This document shows positions 19,538-28,519 of a stretch of 47,949 nt of DNA, in pieces (within the stretch, counting starts at the first letter, position 1; every line of letters starts with the position of its first letter). This DNA is from an uncultured Eubacterium sp. (GTDB lineage: Bacteria; Bacillota; Clostridia; Lachnospirales; Lachnospiraceae): assembly GCA_900551945.1 (NCBI GenBank), contig URYE01000012.1, positions 1 through 47,949 on the forward strand, written 5' to 3'. A program made the position numbers and the translations under genes. Under the pieces are notes generated by a model. It was not told where the DNA came from, searched no databases, and was given only the letters and a program-made list of their open reading frames with translations.

Positions 19538-19681
19538 TATAATAGTCATATACAATTAAACGCACCTGTAAAAGAATAATAGCCATTTGTATAACAACAA
19601 TGAACACACCTGCTCAATGTTTATTATACAAATATAAGCTACTGTACTTCTACTGGTGCGTCTTTGTATACTGTTGCTATA
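19538..19681 (+). repeat. Dispersed palindromic element, diverged full-length copy
   Basis: Imperfect arms of about 50 bases (19541-19590 and 19626-19680) enclose a centre related to the family (ATAACAACAATGAACA, then a TGCTCAATG half). It shares the CACCTGTAAAAG / CTTCTACTGGTG pair with the better copies. It occupies most of the 235-bp gap between the metallophosphoesterase start and the CCA-adding enzyme stop. Confidence 0.7.
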
Positions 19682-19705
19682 TTTAATATTTAAGTAGATT
19701 TTTAC

Positions 19706-20959
19706 TTATTCTTCTAAATGTTCTATCATTGCAAGAAGGGTTGATTTTTCATTGAGTTTTGGATTTTCGATTACTATATGCAAAAGTGCATTAAGGGTTT
19801 TCCCTATCTGAACACCTGAAAGTCCATACTCTATCAAATCATTTCCTGTAATATCAAGGTCTTTTATAGAAATACAATCTCCTCTTGTTATTACATCCTC
19901 ATACATTTGCTTTATTCTATCCAAATGCAATCTCTGCCCCTTTAGGCTTATGCCTACAATCTCCTCTTTAGTGCTAATTCTTGCCTCTTCATTGTCAAAC
20001 ATCAAAGGAAGCATATCTTTTCCATACTTATGAACTGCTTCTCTAACAGCAGGTTCATTTTCATCAATAGTATCCTTTGAATACTTAACAAGCTTTGTAA
20101 CAGTGTCAATCGTATAATTATCTAGCTTTAACGCCTTAAGCTCTGCCTTTACTTTATCAGGCTCGCCCATGTTAAATACTGCCGAATATCTTTGAATAGT
20201 GTTATTCTTAGAATACTTAAGCATAGCAACGACATTTTTGGCGTACTTACCAGCTAAAAGTTCATCCATATATTGAAGATTTTCTTTTAATAGACCTGTT
20301 TTGTGATACTCCATAATATAGTTTGGATTATCAGATAAAATGGTTTTTAAAAACTCTACTTGAACTCTCTCCATGCTGACTTGCTTAATTGATGGAGCTA
20401 ATTTAACTATCGCATTGTAAGTACTTTGTTCTATTTCAAAGCCTAATTGTGCAGAAAATCTTATCGCTCTCATCATTCTTAGCGCATCTTCTGAAAAACG
20501 TTCTACTGAGTCACCAACACATCTTATAACCTTGTTATTAAGGTCGCTAATTCCATTAAACTCATCAACAAACCCATGACTTTCATTATACGCCATAGCA
20601 TTAATTGTAAAATCTCTGCGCTTCAAGTCATCAACGAGCTTGGCAGAAAACTCCACACTCTCTGGGTGTCTTCCGTCTTTGTACTCACCGTCTATTCTAT
20701 AAGTTGTAACTTCATATCCAACATGGTTAATCATAACTGTGACCGTACCATGCTTAATACCTGTATCTATTGTCTTTTTAAAAAATGACTTCACTTGCTC
20801 TGGCCTTGCTGATGTTGTAATGTCCCAGTCATCAGGCTCTCTACCTAATATGCTATCTCTTACACAGCCACCAACTGCATATGCTTCAAAGCCATTTTCC
20901 TCGATGGTTCTTATAATCTTTTTAACATCTTCTGGAAGGTTAATATTAATACTTTCCAT
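19706..20959 (-). CDS. cca: CCA tRNA nucleotidyltransferase
   Basis: The 417-residue class II enzyme has GGCVRDSILGREPDDWDITT with the catalytic DxD, then RRDFTINAMAYN, and the B/A-motif region ERFSEDALRMMRAIRFSAQLGF. It adds or repairs the 3' CCA end of tRNAs in the cytosol. There is no C-terminal HD phosphohydrolase signature, as expected for the Gram-positive form. A GGAG site precedes the ATG. The gene begins 24 bp after proS, so the two tRNA genes are probably cotranscribed. Confidence 0.93.
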   Translation of the reverse strand: MESININLPEDVKKIIRTIEENGFEAYAVGGCVRDSILGREPDDWDITTSARPEQVKSFFKKTIDTGIKHGTVTVMINHVGYEVTTYRIDGEYKDGRHPESVEFSAKLVDDLKRRDFTINAMAYNESHGFVDEFNGISDLNNKVIRCVGDSVERFSEDALRMMRAIRFSAQLGFEIEQSTYNAIVKLAPSIKQVSMERVQVEFLKTILSDNPNYIMEYHKTGLLKENLQYMDELLAGKYAKNVVAMLKYSKNNTIQRYSAVFNMGEPDKVKAELKALKLDNYTIDTVTKLVKYSKDTIDENEPAVREAVHKYGKDMLPLMFDNEEARISTKEEIVGISLKGQRLHLDRIKQMYEDVITRGDCISIKDLDITGNDLIEYGLSGVQIGKTLNALLHIVIENPKLNEKSTLLAMIEHLEE

Positions 20960-20983
20960 TCAGTCACTCCATTCTGTCATATA

Positions 20984-22423
20984 TTAGTATGCCTTACCCC
21001 AGTAAACCATCTTCTTTGCTGGTTTTCCACAGCATACACATACATCTGATAAATTCTCTTGTACAAATGGCATACATCTTGAAGTAGCTGTTGTGTCCTC
21101 CTTTATCTTATCTTCACAAGCTTGTTCTCCACACCACATTGCCTTAACAAAGCCTGGCTTATTAGCAACTGTATCCTTAAATTCTTCATAATTAGTTGCA
21201 ACATAAGTGTGACTATCTCTATGAGCTCTAGCTCTTTCAAGCATTTCAACCTGCATTGTATCAAGTACTTCTTTTACTTTAACTGCAAGTTCATCAATAC
21301 TTACTGTAAGTTTTTCTCTTGTATCTCGTCTTACGATAACTGCCTGATTAGCCTCAATATCTCTAGGTCCCATCTCAACTCTTACAGGAATACCACGCAT
21401 TTCTTGTTCTGAGAACTTCCAACCTGGGTTCTTGTCTGAGTCATCCACCTTAACACGAAGTCCTGCCACCTTAAGAGCTTCCTTTACTTCAAATGCCTTG
21501 TCAAGCACGCCCTCTTTCTTTTGCATAATAGGTATAATATCAACTTGAACTGGTGCAACTCTTGGTGGAAGCACAAGTCCTGAATTATCTCCATGTGTCA
21601 TAATAACAGCTCCGATAAGTCTTGTTGTAGCACCCCATGATGTCTGATGAACATACTTTAACTTATTGTCCTTGTCTGTATACTGTATACCAAATGCCTT
21701 TGCAAAACCGTCACCAAAATTGTGACTTGTACCAGATTGAAGTGCCTTACCATCGTGCATAAGTGCTTCAATTGTATAAGTAGCTTCTGCACCTGCAAAC
21801 TTTTCCTTATCTGTCTTACGACCCTTAATAACTGGAATTGCAAGTACTTCTTCACAAAAGTCTGCATATACATTAAGCATTTGCTGTGTTCTTGCTTCTG
21901 CTTCTTCGGCTGTTGCGTGTGCTGTGTGTCCTTCCTGCCATAAAAACTCTCTTGAACGAAGGAATGGTCTTGTTTCCTTTTCCCATCTTACAACTGAACA
22001 CCACTGATTATATACCTTTGGTAAATCTCTATATGATTGAATTTCGTCTTTATAAAAATCACAGAAAAGTGTTTCTGATGTTGGTCTTACACACATTCTT
22101 TCTTGAAGCGGATTAAGTCCACCATGTGTTACCCATGCAACTTCTGGTGCAAATCCTTCAACATGGTCTTTTTCTCTCTCTAAAAGGCTCTCAGGTATAA
22201 ACATAGGCATATATACATTTTCAACGCCTGTTTCCTTAAATCTTCTGTCAAGTTCGTTCTTGATATTTTCCCAAATAGCATATCCTGCCGGCTTAAATAT
22301 CATACAACCCTTAACACTTGAATAAGACATAAGCTCTGCCTTTTTACATACATCTGTGTACCACTGTGCAAAATCAACATCCATAGATGTTATTGCTTCT
22401 ACTAACTTTTTGTTCTCTGCCAT
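20984..22423 (-). CDS. proS: Prolyl-tRNA synthetase, archaeal/eukaryote type (ProRS type 3)
   Basis: The 479-residue class II synthetase lacks the editing insertion of the bacterial form. It shows the class II motifs: motif 1 near [12 protein letters not shown], motif 2 ([28 protein letters not shown]) and motif 3 near the C-terminal part of the core ([17 protein letters not shown]). An anticodon-binding domain and the Cys-containing C-terminal extension (CMPF...[19 protein letters not shown]) follow. It charges tRNA-Pro. AAGGAG is 7 bp upstream of the ATG. The 134-bp leader carries hairpins that could regulate it. Confidence 0.95.
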   Translation of the reverse strand: MAENKKLVEAITSMDVDFAQWYTDVCKKAELMSYSSVKGCMIFKPAGYAIWENIKNELDRRFKETGVENVYMPMFIPESLLEREKDHVEGFAPEVAWVTHGGLNPLQERMCVRPTSETLFCDFYKDEIQSYRDLPKVYNQWCSVVRWEKETRPFLRSREFLWQEGHTAHATAEEAEARTQQMLNVYADFCEEVLAIPVIKGRKTDKEKFAGAEATYTIEALMHDGKALQSGTSHNFGDGFAKAFGIQYTDKDNKLKYVHQTSWGATTRLIGAVIMTHGDNSGLVLPPRVAPVQVDIIPIMQKKEGVLDKAFEVKEALKVAGLRVKVDDSDKNPGWKFSEQEMRGIPVRVEMGPRDIEANQAVIVRRDTREKLTVSIDELAVKVKEVLDTMQVEMLERARAHRDSHTYVATNYEEFKDTVANKPGFVKAMWCGEQACEDKIKEDTTATSRCMPFVQENLSDVCVCCGKPAKKMVYWGKAY

Positions 22424-22439
22424 TTTCTTTCTCCTTACT

Positions 22440-22557
22440 AACCGCTACTGCGCTCCACCAACCCAAACGGTGGTACAACCTAACTTAATCTCTTATTATT
22501 AAGCTAGGCAAATCTTTGATTTCATAGCCTTTTTTGTTAATCTAGCAGTCGCAATTA
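22440..22557 (-). other. Structured leader ahead of proS
   Basis: Between the AI-2E family gene and proS the minus strand has a GCTAG...CTAGC-ended hairpin and then a CCACC/GGTGG hairpin about 40 bases before the start. No clear T-box consensus (AGGGTGGNACCGCG) or T-run terminator was found. A regulatory role is possible but not shown. Confidence 0.3.
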
Positions 22558-23694
22558 TTACAACTGCTCATATTTTTTAATTTTATCACGTTCAATTACT
22601 GTTTTCAAGTAACCAATAAGGGCTTTTGCAATTACATACGACACAGGGCCTAATATAAAACCCATAATTCCATATAATAATATCCCAACAAATATTATCA
22701 TAAGCATTGTAAATGGAGCTATCCCCATTTTATCTCCCATGCACTTAGACTCCATTATCTCTCTTACGAAGTACGTTATAATATATACTATAATAAGAAT
22801 GGTGGCTGATTTTACATTTTTTAACAGCAAAAGTATAATCGCCCACGGAATAAGCACTGTCCCCGTTCCAAATATGGGAAGTGCGTCGATAAGTCCAATC
22901 AAGATACCGAGTATTACAGCATAAGAATTTTTTATTATCAAAAGCCCTATAATACAAATACTACTGTTAATTGCCATGATAATAAGCTGTATTCTAAAGT
23001 AGACATTTAACAAATTGCGAAGTGCTTTTGTGAGAACTTTCACTTCTTCTTTAAATACCGTTACTTGAGTCCACATTCTTATCTTATTTAGAACTCCTGA
23101 AAGGTATACAACCGACATAATACAAGCAATAATTGAGCCTATTATCGTAACTATTCCTACTATTACGGGAAAAGATACTTGTACAACTTTATTAGCTATA
23201 CTAAGTCCTGTACTACTGTTAAACCCATCTGTTATACTTAAAAAGCACTTTTCCATCATATCCATACAACAGCCTTGTCTTAAACCTATCCAACCGTCTA
23301 TATCAAGGCATATTCTTGCACAGTGCTGTTTTACTGATACTACATAAAAGTCATAATTTTTTATAAATAGCTTTAATTCATGTATCCACATATACAAAAT
23401 ATACACTATTATACCTAGAAGTATTATTGTTAAAAATATTATTATTATTGTAGAGGCAAGCCCTTTTTTATTCCATAAGTGTTTTGAAAGCTTATTTACC
23501 GGCTTTTCTATTGCAATTGCTATAATATAGGCAAGAAGAAATGGCCATACATAAAAAAATAAGTACTTAAATATTAAAAATATTAAGATAATAATAACGC
23601 CTGAACCGAAAAGTAACTTCAATCTGTCAACAAATGGTAACTCTACAGATATTTGTTTATTTTCTTTATTATGATTATTTCCTTTATTATCCAT
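22558..23694 (-). CDS. AI-2E family (PerM/YtvI-like) membrane permease
   Basis: The 378-residue protein has about eight hydrophobic segments. The typical central region is here, with GLIDALPIFGTGTVLIPWAI and PLLGSG-like spacing, and a C-terminal FILGPVSYVIAKALIGYLK. Family members export varied small molecules; the YtvI branch is common in sporulating Firmicutes. The annotation 'AI-2 exporter' should not be read as a proven substrate. It is upstream of proS on the same strand and stands 49 bp from the pseudouridine synthase gene. Confidence 0.85.
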   Translation of the reverse strand: MDNKGNNHNKENKQISVELPFVDRLKLLFGSGVIIILIFLIFKYLFFYVWPFLLAYIIAIAIEKPVNKLSKHLWNKKGLASTIIIIFLTIILLGIIVYILYMWIHELKLFIKNYDFYVVSVKQHCARICLDIDGWIGLRQGCCMDMMEKCFLSITDGFNSSTGLSIANKVVQVSFPVIVGIVTIIGSIIACIMSVVYLSGVLNKIRMWTQVTVFKEEVKVLTKALRNLLNVYFRIQLIIMAINSSICIIGLLIIKNSYAVILGILIGLIDALPIFGTGTVLIPWAIILLLLKNVKSATILIIVYIITYFVREIMESKCMGDKMGIAPFTMLMIIFVGILLYGIMGFILGPVSYVIAKALIGYLKTVIERDKIKKYEQL

Positions 23695-23743
23695 CGTTTT
23701 TTCCTGTTTTTTCTTTTAGTATTAACAGGAATTGTAAAAAATA

Positions 23744-24403
23744 TTATATTTGTTTAAATGGATTGTCTATTTTGTATGTCTTTTCATTAACTGTAAGTGA
23801 ATATGCACAAAGGGCTATTTGATTTCTTTTTACAAGACTTCTGCCATTGACAATTCTTCCAACACTTCCATACTTAGTATCACCTATTATTGGCATATTT
23901 CGTGCGGATAGTTGAACTCTTATCTGGTGGTGTCTACCTGTTATTAGATGTATTTTTAGTAATGAAATGTCTTCTCCATTGTCATCTTTTATTGTTTTTA
24001 TAAGTTCATACTTTAATTTTGCAAGTTTGCCAGACTTATCCTCTTTTGTTGTAACTGATGAAGTGTTTGTCTGTGGGTCTTTTACTAAGTAGTCTTGTAG
24101 TTCACCTTTATTACTTTCGGGTGTTCCTTCAACAAGTGCTAAGTATTGTTTATTGAAGGTATGCGTCTGTAGTTGTTCGCTAAGTTTTGCGGCTGTTTTC
24201 TTATCTTTTGCAAATAGTACAAGTCCGCTTACTGGTCTATCTAGTCTATTGATTACTGCGGCATATGGTTCTTCTTTATTTTTTCTTCTATATGTCATTA
24301 CTTCGCTTGTTAAGTCTTTGTCAAATGAGCGGTTGCTTTGTGTGAGCACACCTGCGGGTTTATTTACAATGAGCATATTTTTGTCTTCGTATATTATATC
24401 CAT
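23744..24403 (-). CDS. RluA family RNA pseudouridine synthase (short form)
   Basis: The 219-residue protein lacks an S4 domain. It has NKPAGVLTQ near the N-terminus and INRLDRPVSGLVLFAKD, with catalytic Asp55 in the RLD motif (Asn replaces the usual His of HRLD). A C-terminal HHQIRVQLS segment is also present. It isomerises uridine in rRNA or tRNA; the site cannot be deduced. AAAGGA precedes the ATG. Confidence 0.88.
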   Translation of the reverse strand: MDIIYEDKNMLIVNKPAGVLTQSNRSFDKDLTSEVMTYRRKNKEEPYAAVINRLDRPVSGLVLFAKDKKTAAKLSEQLQTHTFNKQYLALVEGTPESNKGELQDYLVKDPQTNTSSVTTKEDKSGKLAKLKYELIKTIKDDNGEDISLLKIHLITGRHHQIRVQLSARNMPIIGDTKYGSVGRIVNGRSLVKRNQIALCAYSLTVNEKTYKIDNPFKQI

Positions 24404-24515
24404 AAAATTTCCTTTACTTAATATTATTTTTTAACTTGTTACTTTATATATATTATCAATATTGCTTATGCCTTACAATGTTTAATGACCTTAATTTTTG
24501 TGTTTTTAGGTTTTG

Positions 24516-24673
24516 AAGATAGTAGGGGTATATAAGCAAACACACACCAGAAAAAGAACAATCAGCTATATTTGTATGCCATCATCGAACAAGTTTGTTC
24601 GCTGTTGTCACACAAATATAACTGACTGTTCTTTTTAATGGTGCATTTATTACTTATATACCCTTGCTATCTT
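24516..24673 (-). repeat. Dispersed palindromic element, well-conserved copy (inverted orientation)
   Basis: The element is 158 bases with ends AAGATA and TATCTT. Outer arms (GATAGTAGGGGTATATAAG with CTTATATACCCTTGCTATC) pair with two mismatches, and inner arms pair around an ATTTGT...ACAAAT core. Its central 48 bases, reverse-complemented, are almost identical to those of the copy at 31286. It lies in the gap between the AAC(3)-type and RluA genes and is the only copy in this orientation. Confidence 0.85.
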
Positions 24674-24686
24674 ACGGGAGTTTATT

Positions 24687-24705
24687 GGCATACAAATATA
24701 GGAAA
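24687..24705. repeat. Fragment of the dispersed palindromic element
   Basis: Thirteen bases after the full copy, GGCATACAAATATAGG repeats the right half-core of the family. It looks like a remnant of a second, truncated element next to the first. Confidence 0.4.
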
Positions 24706-24727
24706 AATTTTTTAGGGGTGGGTGGAG

Positions 24728-25522
24728 TTAGTTGGGGAAATTGCTCCATCTGCTTTTGTCTATGGTTTTGCTTGTTACGATACACTCTGGGTCGGGGGCT
24801 AGTATGTGTCTTACTACTTCAAAAACTTTTTTTGCGTCACACAATAGGCACTCGGCTTGTCCGAATTGTACTTTTTTTACTGCTTTGCAAGCTATAAATG
24901 CGTCGTTTAGCTTTACAAAGTCTTCTGAAATGTGTGGTTGGTCTTTGTTGTAGTGTTTTCTTACATAGACATTTTTATATATGCCATCTGGCATTGCTAT
25001 TTTTAAGTTCATTGGTTTGTCGGATAGGCGGTTTGGAATGTTTAAGACTTCTTCTACACTGTGAATAAATGTATTTCTTTCATGCCCTACACCGACAAGG
25101 AGTATTTTACCACCACATTTTCTAAGGCGGTCGTAACAGCCATCGGGAGTACATGGTGTATTACAAAATTCTTCTCCTTTTAGGTAGTCGTTTGCATTTT
25201 TTCCTATACCTGCCATGCTGTGAGTTGGGTGGAGTGAACGAATTACACCTTCTCTTTTAAGAAACAAGTTAGTAAGAAGCCCTACACATGATGGAGTTTT
25301 ATCTGGGTTGTAGATTGGGTTGTCTTGATTGACTGTTTTCCAAGTATGTGTTGGAAGTAATAAAAGACCGTCTTTGAAAAATTCTATCCAAGTATCAAGC
25401 ACTGTATCTGCGCCACCTTCGACTTCACCGATTGATTTCATGGAAGAATGGATTAATATTGTTTCATCACCACAAAGCCCCATTGATGATAGTTGTTCTT
25501 TTAAATTGTTTTTTGTATACAT
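24728..25522 (-). CDS. AAC(3) family N-acetyltransferase
   Basis: The protein is 264 residues from the ATG at 25522 (AAAGGA 6 bp upstream). It has the antibiotic N-acetyltransferase AAC(3) fold markers: ILIHSSMKSIG (23-32), LLLLPTHTW and RSLHPTHSMAGIGKNA (95-110, with the conserved His), plus KILLVGVGHERNTFIH. The family includes aminoglycoside 3-N-acetyltransferases, but many chromosomal Firmicutes members have no proven drug substrate. Its ribosome binding site overlaps the stop of the upstream membrane protein gene, so the two are translationally linked. Confidence 0.82.
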   Translation of the reverse strand: MYTKNNLKEQLSSMGLCGDETILIHSSMKSIGEVEGGADTVLDTWIEFFKDGLLLLPTHTWKTVNQDNPIYNPDKTPSCVGLLTNLFLKREGVIRSLHPTHSMAGIGKNANDYLKGEEFCNTPCTPDGCYDRLRKCGGKILLVGVGHERNTFIHSVEEVLNIPNRLSDKPMNLKIAMPDGIYKNVYVRKHYNKDQPHISEDFVKLNDAFIACKAVKKVQFGQAECLLCDAKKVFEVVRHILAPDPECIVTSKTIDKSRWSNFPN

Positions 25523-25533
25523 ACACTTTCCTT

Positions 25534-26085
25534 TCACTGACTAAGTTTTTCGTAACAACTAAAGTTTATTTGAAAATATATAAAATGCGCCACTTGTACT
25601 GCAAACACTATAAGAAATACTGATGAAGCTATGCACTCATAAATTGCTATATTTTCATAAAACATACCCGTTATTACAACGGGAACTGCAAATATTACAC
25701 ATAATGCAATACATATTATTATCTTAGAAGAAAATTTCTTCTTGTGTTGTTGCTTTAACTCTGATATATACTCATTTACTCCATTTTCAAATGTATATTT
25801 CACATTTTCATTTATTTTATAAAAATCATTTCTATTAATCTCTAATACTGCCTTTAAAGATAATATAATTGATAATGCAAGCATAAATATTATAAATATA
25901 ACTCCTATGATATTAGAAAACTTATCTGATACAATATGTGTACTTTCTGACACTCCACTAAGTACTATTAAAACTGATGGAGAAATAATACAAAGCATTA
26001 TGCTTAATGATATTTTAAGGGTACATTTTCTAAAACTTTCAATGTAAAATTTTAATTCTTTAAGTGTAATTGTTTTTGAGTCCAT
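25534..26085 (-). CDS. Small four-helix membrane protein of unknown function
   Basis: The 183-residue protein has about four hydrophobic segments in two pairs, separated by a charged cytosolic stretch (EINRNDFYKINENVKYTF...). The pattern ISLSIMLCIISPSVLIVLSG resembles the membrane domain found behind helix-turn-helix regulators in Lachnospiraceae, here without any DNA-binding part. AAAGGA precedes the ATG. Its stop codon lies within the ribosome binding region of the AAC(3)-type gene, so they form one transcription unit. Confidence 0.55.
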   Translation of the reverse strand: MDSKTITLKELKFYIESFRKCTLKISLSIMLCIISPSVLIVLSGVSESTHIVSDKFSNIIGVIFIIFMLALSIILSLKAVLEINRNDFYKINENVKYTFENGVNEYISELKQQHKKKFSSKIIICIALCVIFAVPVVITGMFYENIAIYECIASSVFLIVFAVQVAHFIYFQINFSCYEKLSQ

Positions 26086-26143
26086 TTTAGTTACTATCCT
26101 TTCACAAAAAACTTAACACTTTTTGCTACAAACCCACCAATTC

Positions 26144-26833
26144 TTAGATAAGCCCTGAAAATACTGAAGCTGCGATTACTGTTAAAAGTCCCGCAACAGC
26201 TACAGAAAGACTGCTCATTGCCCCTTCTACTTCGCCCATTTCCATTGCTTTTGCTGTTCCTATGGCATGAGAACTTGTTCCAAGTGCCAAGCCCTTAGCT
26301 ATAGGTTCTTTAATTTTAAATACCTTACAAACCACATCGCCAATTATATTTCCAAATACCCCTGTGATAATAATTACGGCAACTGTTATTGTTACATAAC
26401 CGCCAAGTTCTTCCGATACCCCCATACCAATAGCTGTTGTTATTGATTTAGGAAGAAGTGTCACATACTCGGCATGACCAAGTCCCATAACTAGACACAT
26501 TACAAAAATACAAAACATTGATGTAAGAACGCCCGTTACTATACCGCCAATTACTGCTTTCCATTGCTTTTTTAACAGTGTAACCTGCTCATAAAGTGGA
26601 ATTGCAAGACATATTGTTGCTGGTGTAAGTAAATAACTTATGTACTTTGCGCCATCGTAATACACTTGATAGTCCATTTTTGTACATAACAACACTACAA
26701 TTGTTATTATTATTGAGATAAGAAGTGGGTTAAATATTGGTAATTTGAACTTTTTCTTTAGCCACATACCTATATAATATGCTACAAGGCTTATAACCAC
26801 TCCAAAAAATACTGATTGATTTAACATATTCAT
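26144..26833 (-). CDS. lrgB: LrgB family membrane protein
   Basis: The 229-residue protein has about seven membrane segments and the family pattern LPKSITTAIGMGVSEELGGY, then LGTSSHAIGTAKAMEMGEVEGAMSSL. LrgB/CidB proteins act with small LrgA/CidA holin-like partners in murein hydrolase control, and in several bacteria in export of pyruvate or similar metabolites. It follows the cidA/lrgA gene by 23 bp on the same strand, the usual pairing. No LytSR two-component pair is present in the window. Confidence 0.9.
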   Translation of the reverse strand: MNMLNQSVFFGVVISLVAYYIGMWLKKKFKLPIFNPLLISIIITIVVLLCTKMDYQVYYDGAKYISYLLTPATICLAIPLYEQVTLLKKQWKAVIGGIVTGVLTSMFCIFVMCLVMGLGHAEYVTLLPKSITTAIGMGVSEELGGYVTITVAVIIITGVFGNIIGDVVCKVFKIKEPIAKGLALGTSSHAIGTAKAMEMGEVEGAMSSLSVAVAGLLTVIAASVFSGLI

Positions 26834-26856
26834 AATTTTGCCTCTTTGATACTGTA

Positions 26857-27219
26857 TTATTTATTTTTATTTTTTGAGCTGTGACGTATTATAAATTGTG
26901 CTGATATACCTGTGACTGCCATAACTACTATTGTTGATACAAGTGTTATAATAATTACTGGTAGAAACATTGGCTGTAACACGCCCCATGAGTCAAGAAG
27001 CCCAACTGCTGCCGGAATAAACATAACGGGCATAATTTCTATCAAAAATTTTCCTGCTTCTCTTACTTGCTCAATTTTTATTACTCCTGTAAGCAAACCT
27101 ACGAAAAGAATAATAAGTCCGTAAATACTTGCTGGTATTGGAAGTGGAATTATGTATTTTAATATTTCACCTATAAATGCAATAACAAGTATCACTAAAA
27201 ATTGTTTAAGATACTTCAT
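26857..27219 (-). CDS. lrgA: CidA/LrgA family holin-like protein
   Basis: The protein is 120 residues from the ATG at 27219, chosen because it gives the normal family length and has AAAGGA 10 bp upstream; the frame is open to 27264. It has four membrane segments and the family motif IPLPIPASIYGLIILFVGLLTGVIK. A short basic C-terminus (RHSSKNKNK) follows. It is the first gene of the lrgAB-like pair. Confidence 0.88.
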   Translation of the reverse strand: MKYLKQFLVILVIAFIGEILKYIIPLPIPASIYGLIILFVGLLTGVIKIEQVREAGKFLIEIMPVMFIPAAVGLLDSWGVLQPMFLPVIIITLVSTIVVMAVTGISAQFIIRHSSKNKNK

Positions 27220-27570
27220 TTTCCTTAAGTCCTTTCTCAATGTCATTATATATGTCGTTATCATAGGTATTATAGACCTTTACTTTCATAAAGCATATAT
27301 TAAATTTTACTAAAAATATATTAAACTTTTACCGTTGTTTATTTACATTTTCATATATTTTTGAATAGACGTTATATATTTCATACAAGTTTGCACTATT
27401 TATCCTTAGCTATATTTTAAAAAGACATGACTTAATATATTATTTTTGATATAATGATTTTAAAATCAATTATAAACTTATTGTAATGATAATAAATATA
27501 TTAATATAAAACCTACTTAACAATATTAAATTGATAATTAAAATCTATATTAAAAAGATTGGAGATTTTT
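27220..27570. other. Divergent promoter region
   Basis: About 350 AT-rich bases separate the start of the lrgA-like gene from the Asn-rich protein gene. A TATAAT hexamer near 27450, followed by the 12-bp palindrome GATTTTAAAATC, may serve the plus-strand gene, but no convincing -35 was found. No other feature was seen. Confidence 0.4.
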
Positions 27571-28320
27571 ATGGATAATTATACAAACGACCCATTTTCA
27601 GATAATAATTCAAATGACAAAAATCAAAATAATAATGAGTCTTATAATAACAATTCCTATTATAATGACAATTCTAACAATAATAACGGTCAATATAATA
27701 ATAGCAATCCATACAACAATAATGGGCAATATAATAATGGTAATCCGTACAACAATAATGGGCAATATAATAATGGCAACCCGTACAACAATAACGGTCA
27801 ATATAATAATAGCAATCCGTACAATAATAATGGAGCTTATAATAATAACTCACAAAACAACCAAAACTCTTATAATAACGGCAATCCATACAATAATAAC
27901 GGTTCTTATTATAATAATGGTCAAAACAATGGCAACCCATATAACAACCAGTATAATAACGGTAATCCGTACAACAATAACCCTTATAATAACCAATACA
28001 ACAATAATGGCTACTATAATAACAATGGTAATGGCAATTATAATCAGCCTTATAACAATGGGTACAACAATGCACCGTCATTTAATAACTTTGGCTTGTG
28101 GTTGGGGCTTTCAATCGCTGAGATTGTTCTATTTAGCCGTTTAATAGGATTACCTGCGCTTATATTTGTAATACTTGCTAATAACAACTATAGAGTTGGT
28201 AATATTGAAGGCTTTCAATCTAAATTAAAATTAGCTCAAATATTTTTAATAATTGGGCTTATTATTGGAATTATATTAGATATTGGAATTTTTGTAGATA
28301 AGTTTTATTATTTTATGTAA
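27571..28320 (+). CDS. Asn-rich low-complexity protein with CD225/dispanin-like membrane domain
   Basis: The protein is 249 residues from the ATG at 27571 (GGAG 6 bp upstream). Residues about 1-170 consist almost only of Asn, Tyr, Gly, Pro and Gln, including four perfect-length GQYNNSNPYNNN repeats. This is a prion-like composition. The last 80 residues form two membrane segments separated by NNNYRVGNIEGFQSKLKLAQ, which resembles the CD225/dispanin motif (G, then A/S-K spacing). Such proteins often show this Pro/Gly/Asn-rich tail plus two-helix layout in Gram-positives. Function is unknown. It is a single plus-strand gene. Confidence 0.75.
   Translation: MDNYTNDPFSDNNSNDKNQNNNESYNNNSYYNDNSNNNNGQYNNSNPYNNNGQYNNGNPYNNNGQYNNGNPYNNNGQYNNSNPYNNNGAYNNNSQNNQNSYNNGNPYNNNGSYYNNGQNNGNPYNNQYNNGNPYNNNPYNNQYNNNGYYNNNGNGNYNQPYNNGYNNAPSFNNFGLWLGLSIAEIVLFSRLIGLPALIFVILANNNYRVGNIEGFQSKLKLAQIFLIIGLIIGIILDIGIFVDKFYYFM
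27688..27831 (+). repeat. 36-bp tandem repeats in the Asn-rich protein gene
   Basis: Four consecutive 36-base units (27688, 27724, 27760 and 27796) encode GQYNN(S/G)NPYNNN. The units are nearly identical, so slippage would alter protein length in steps of 12 residues without a frameshift. Confidence 0.9.
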
Positions 28321-28410
28321 AAATTTTAGGCTATTTCTTTTTTCTATATTAAGTTACGTCTTAAAATTATATATATAAGTCATTGAATTATCTAAACAAT
28401 ACATTAATTA

Positions 28411-28456
28411 AATAGTGGAGCTATCGTGATATTTTAAATACGATAGTCCCACTATT
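28411..28456. terminator. Terminator-like hairpin after the Asn-rich protein gene
   Basis: AATAGTGG...CTATCGT pairs with ACGATAG...CCACTATT, about 15 pairs in all, followed by an AT-rich stretch. A second small hairpin (GTGCAA/TTGCAC) lies at 28472-28493 and faces the MATE relic. Together they separate the convergent units. Confidence 0.65.
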
Positions 28457-28519
28457 ATTTATATAAACAACGTGCAAAAGTACTTTCTTGCACTAGACCT
28501 TAATGGCTGTCTTTATATT

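Noticed and set aside
22440..22500. Possible T-box riboswitch upstream of proS
   Set aside because: The AGGGTGGNACCGCG core and a T-run terminator are absent and the leader is too short for a full stem I.
24728..25522. Calling the AAC(3)-family gene an aminoglycoside resistance determinant
   Set aside because: Chromosomal family members in Firmicutes often lack drug activity, and no mobile resistance context surrounds the gene.
27688..27831. Regular 36-bp repeats that could suggest a CRISPR array
   Set aside because: The units are contiguous, without unique spacers, and are in frame with the protein; they are coding tandem repeats.
27610..28144. Long open frames in other frames and on the opposite strand of the Asn-rich gene
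   Set aside because: They arise from the low-complexity AAT/TAT repeats, have no ribosome binding sites and encode only Ile/Thr or Cys/Tyr-rich peptides.
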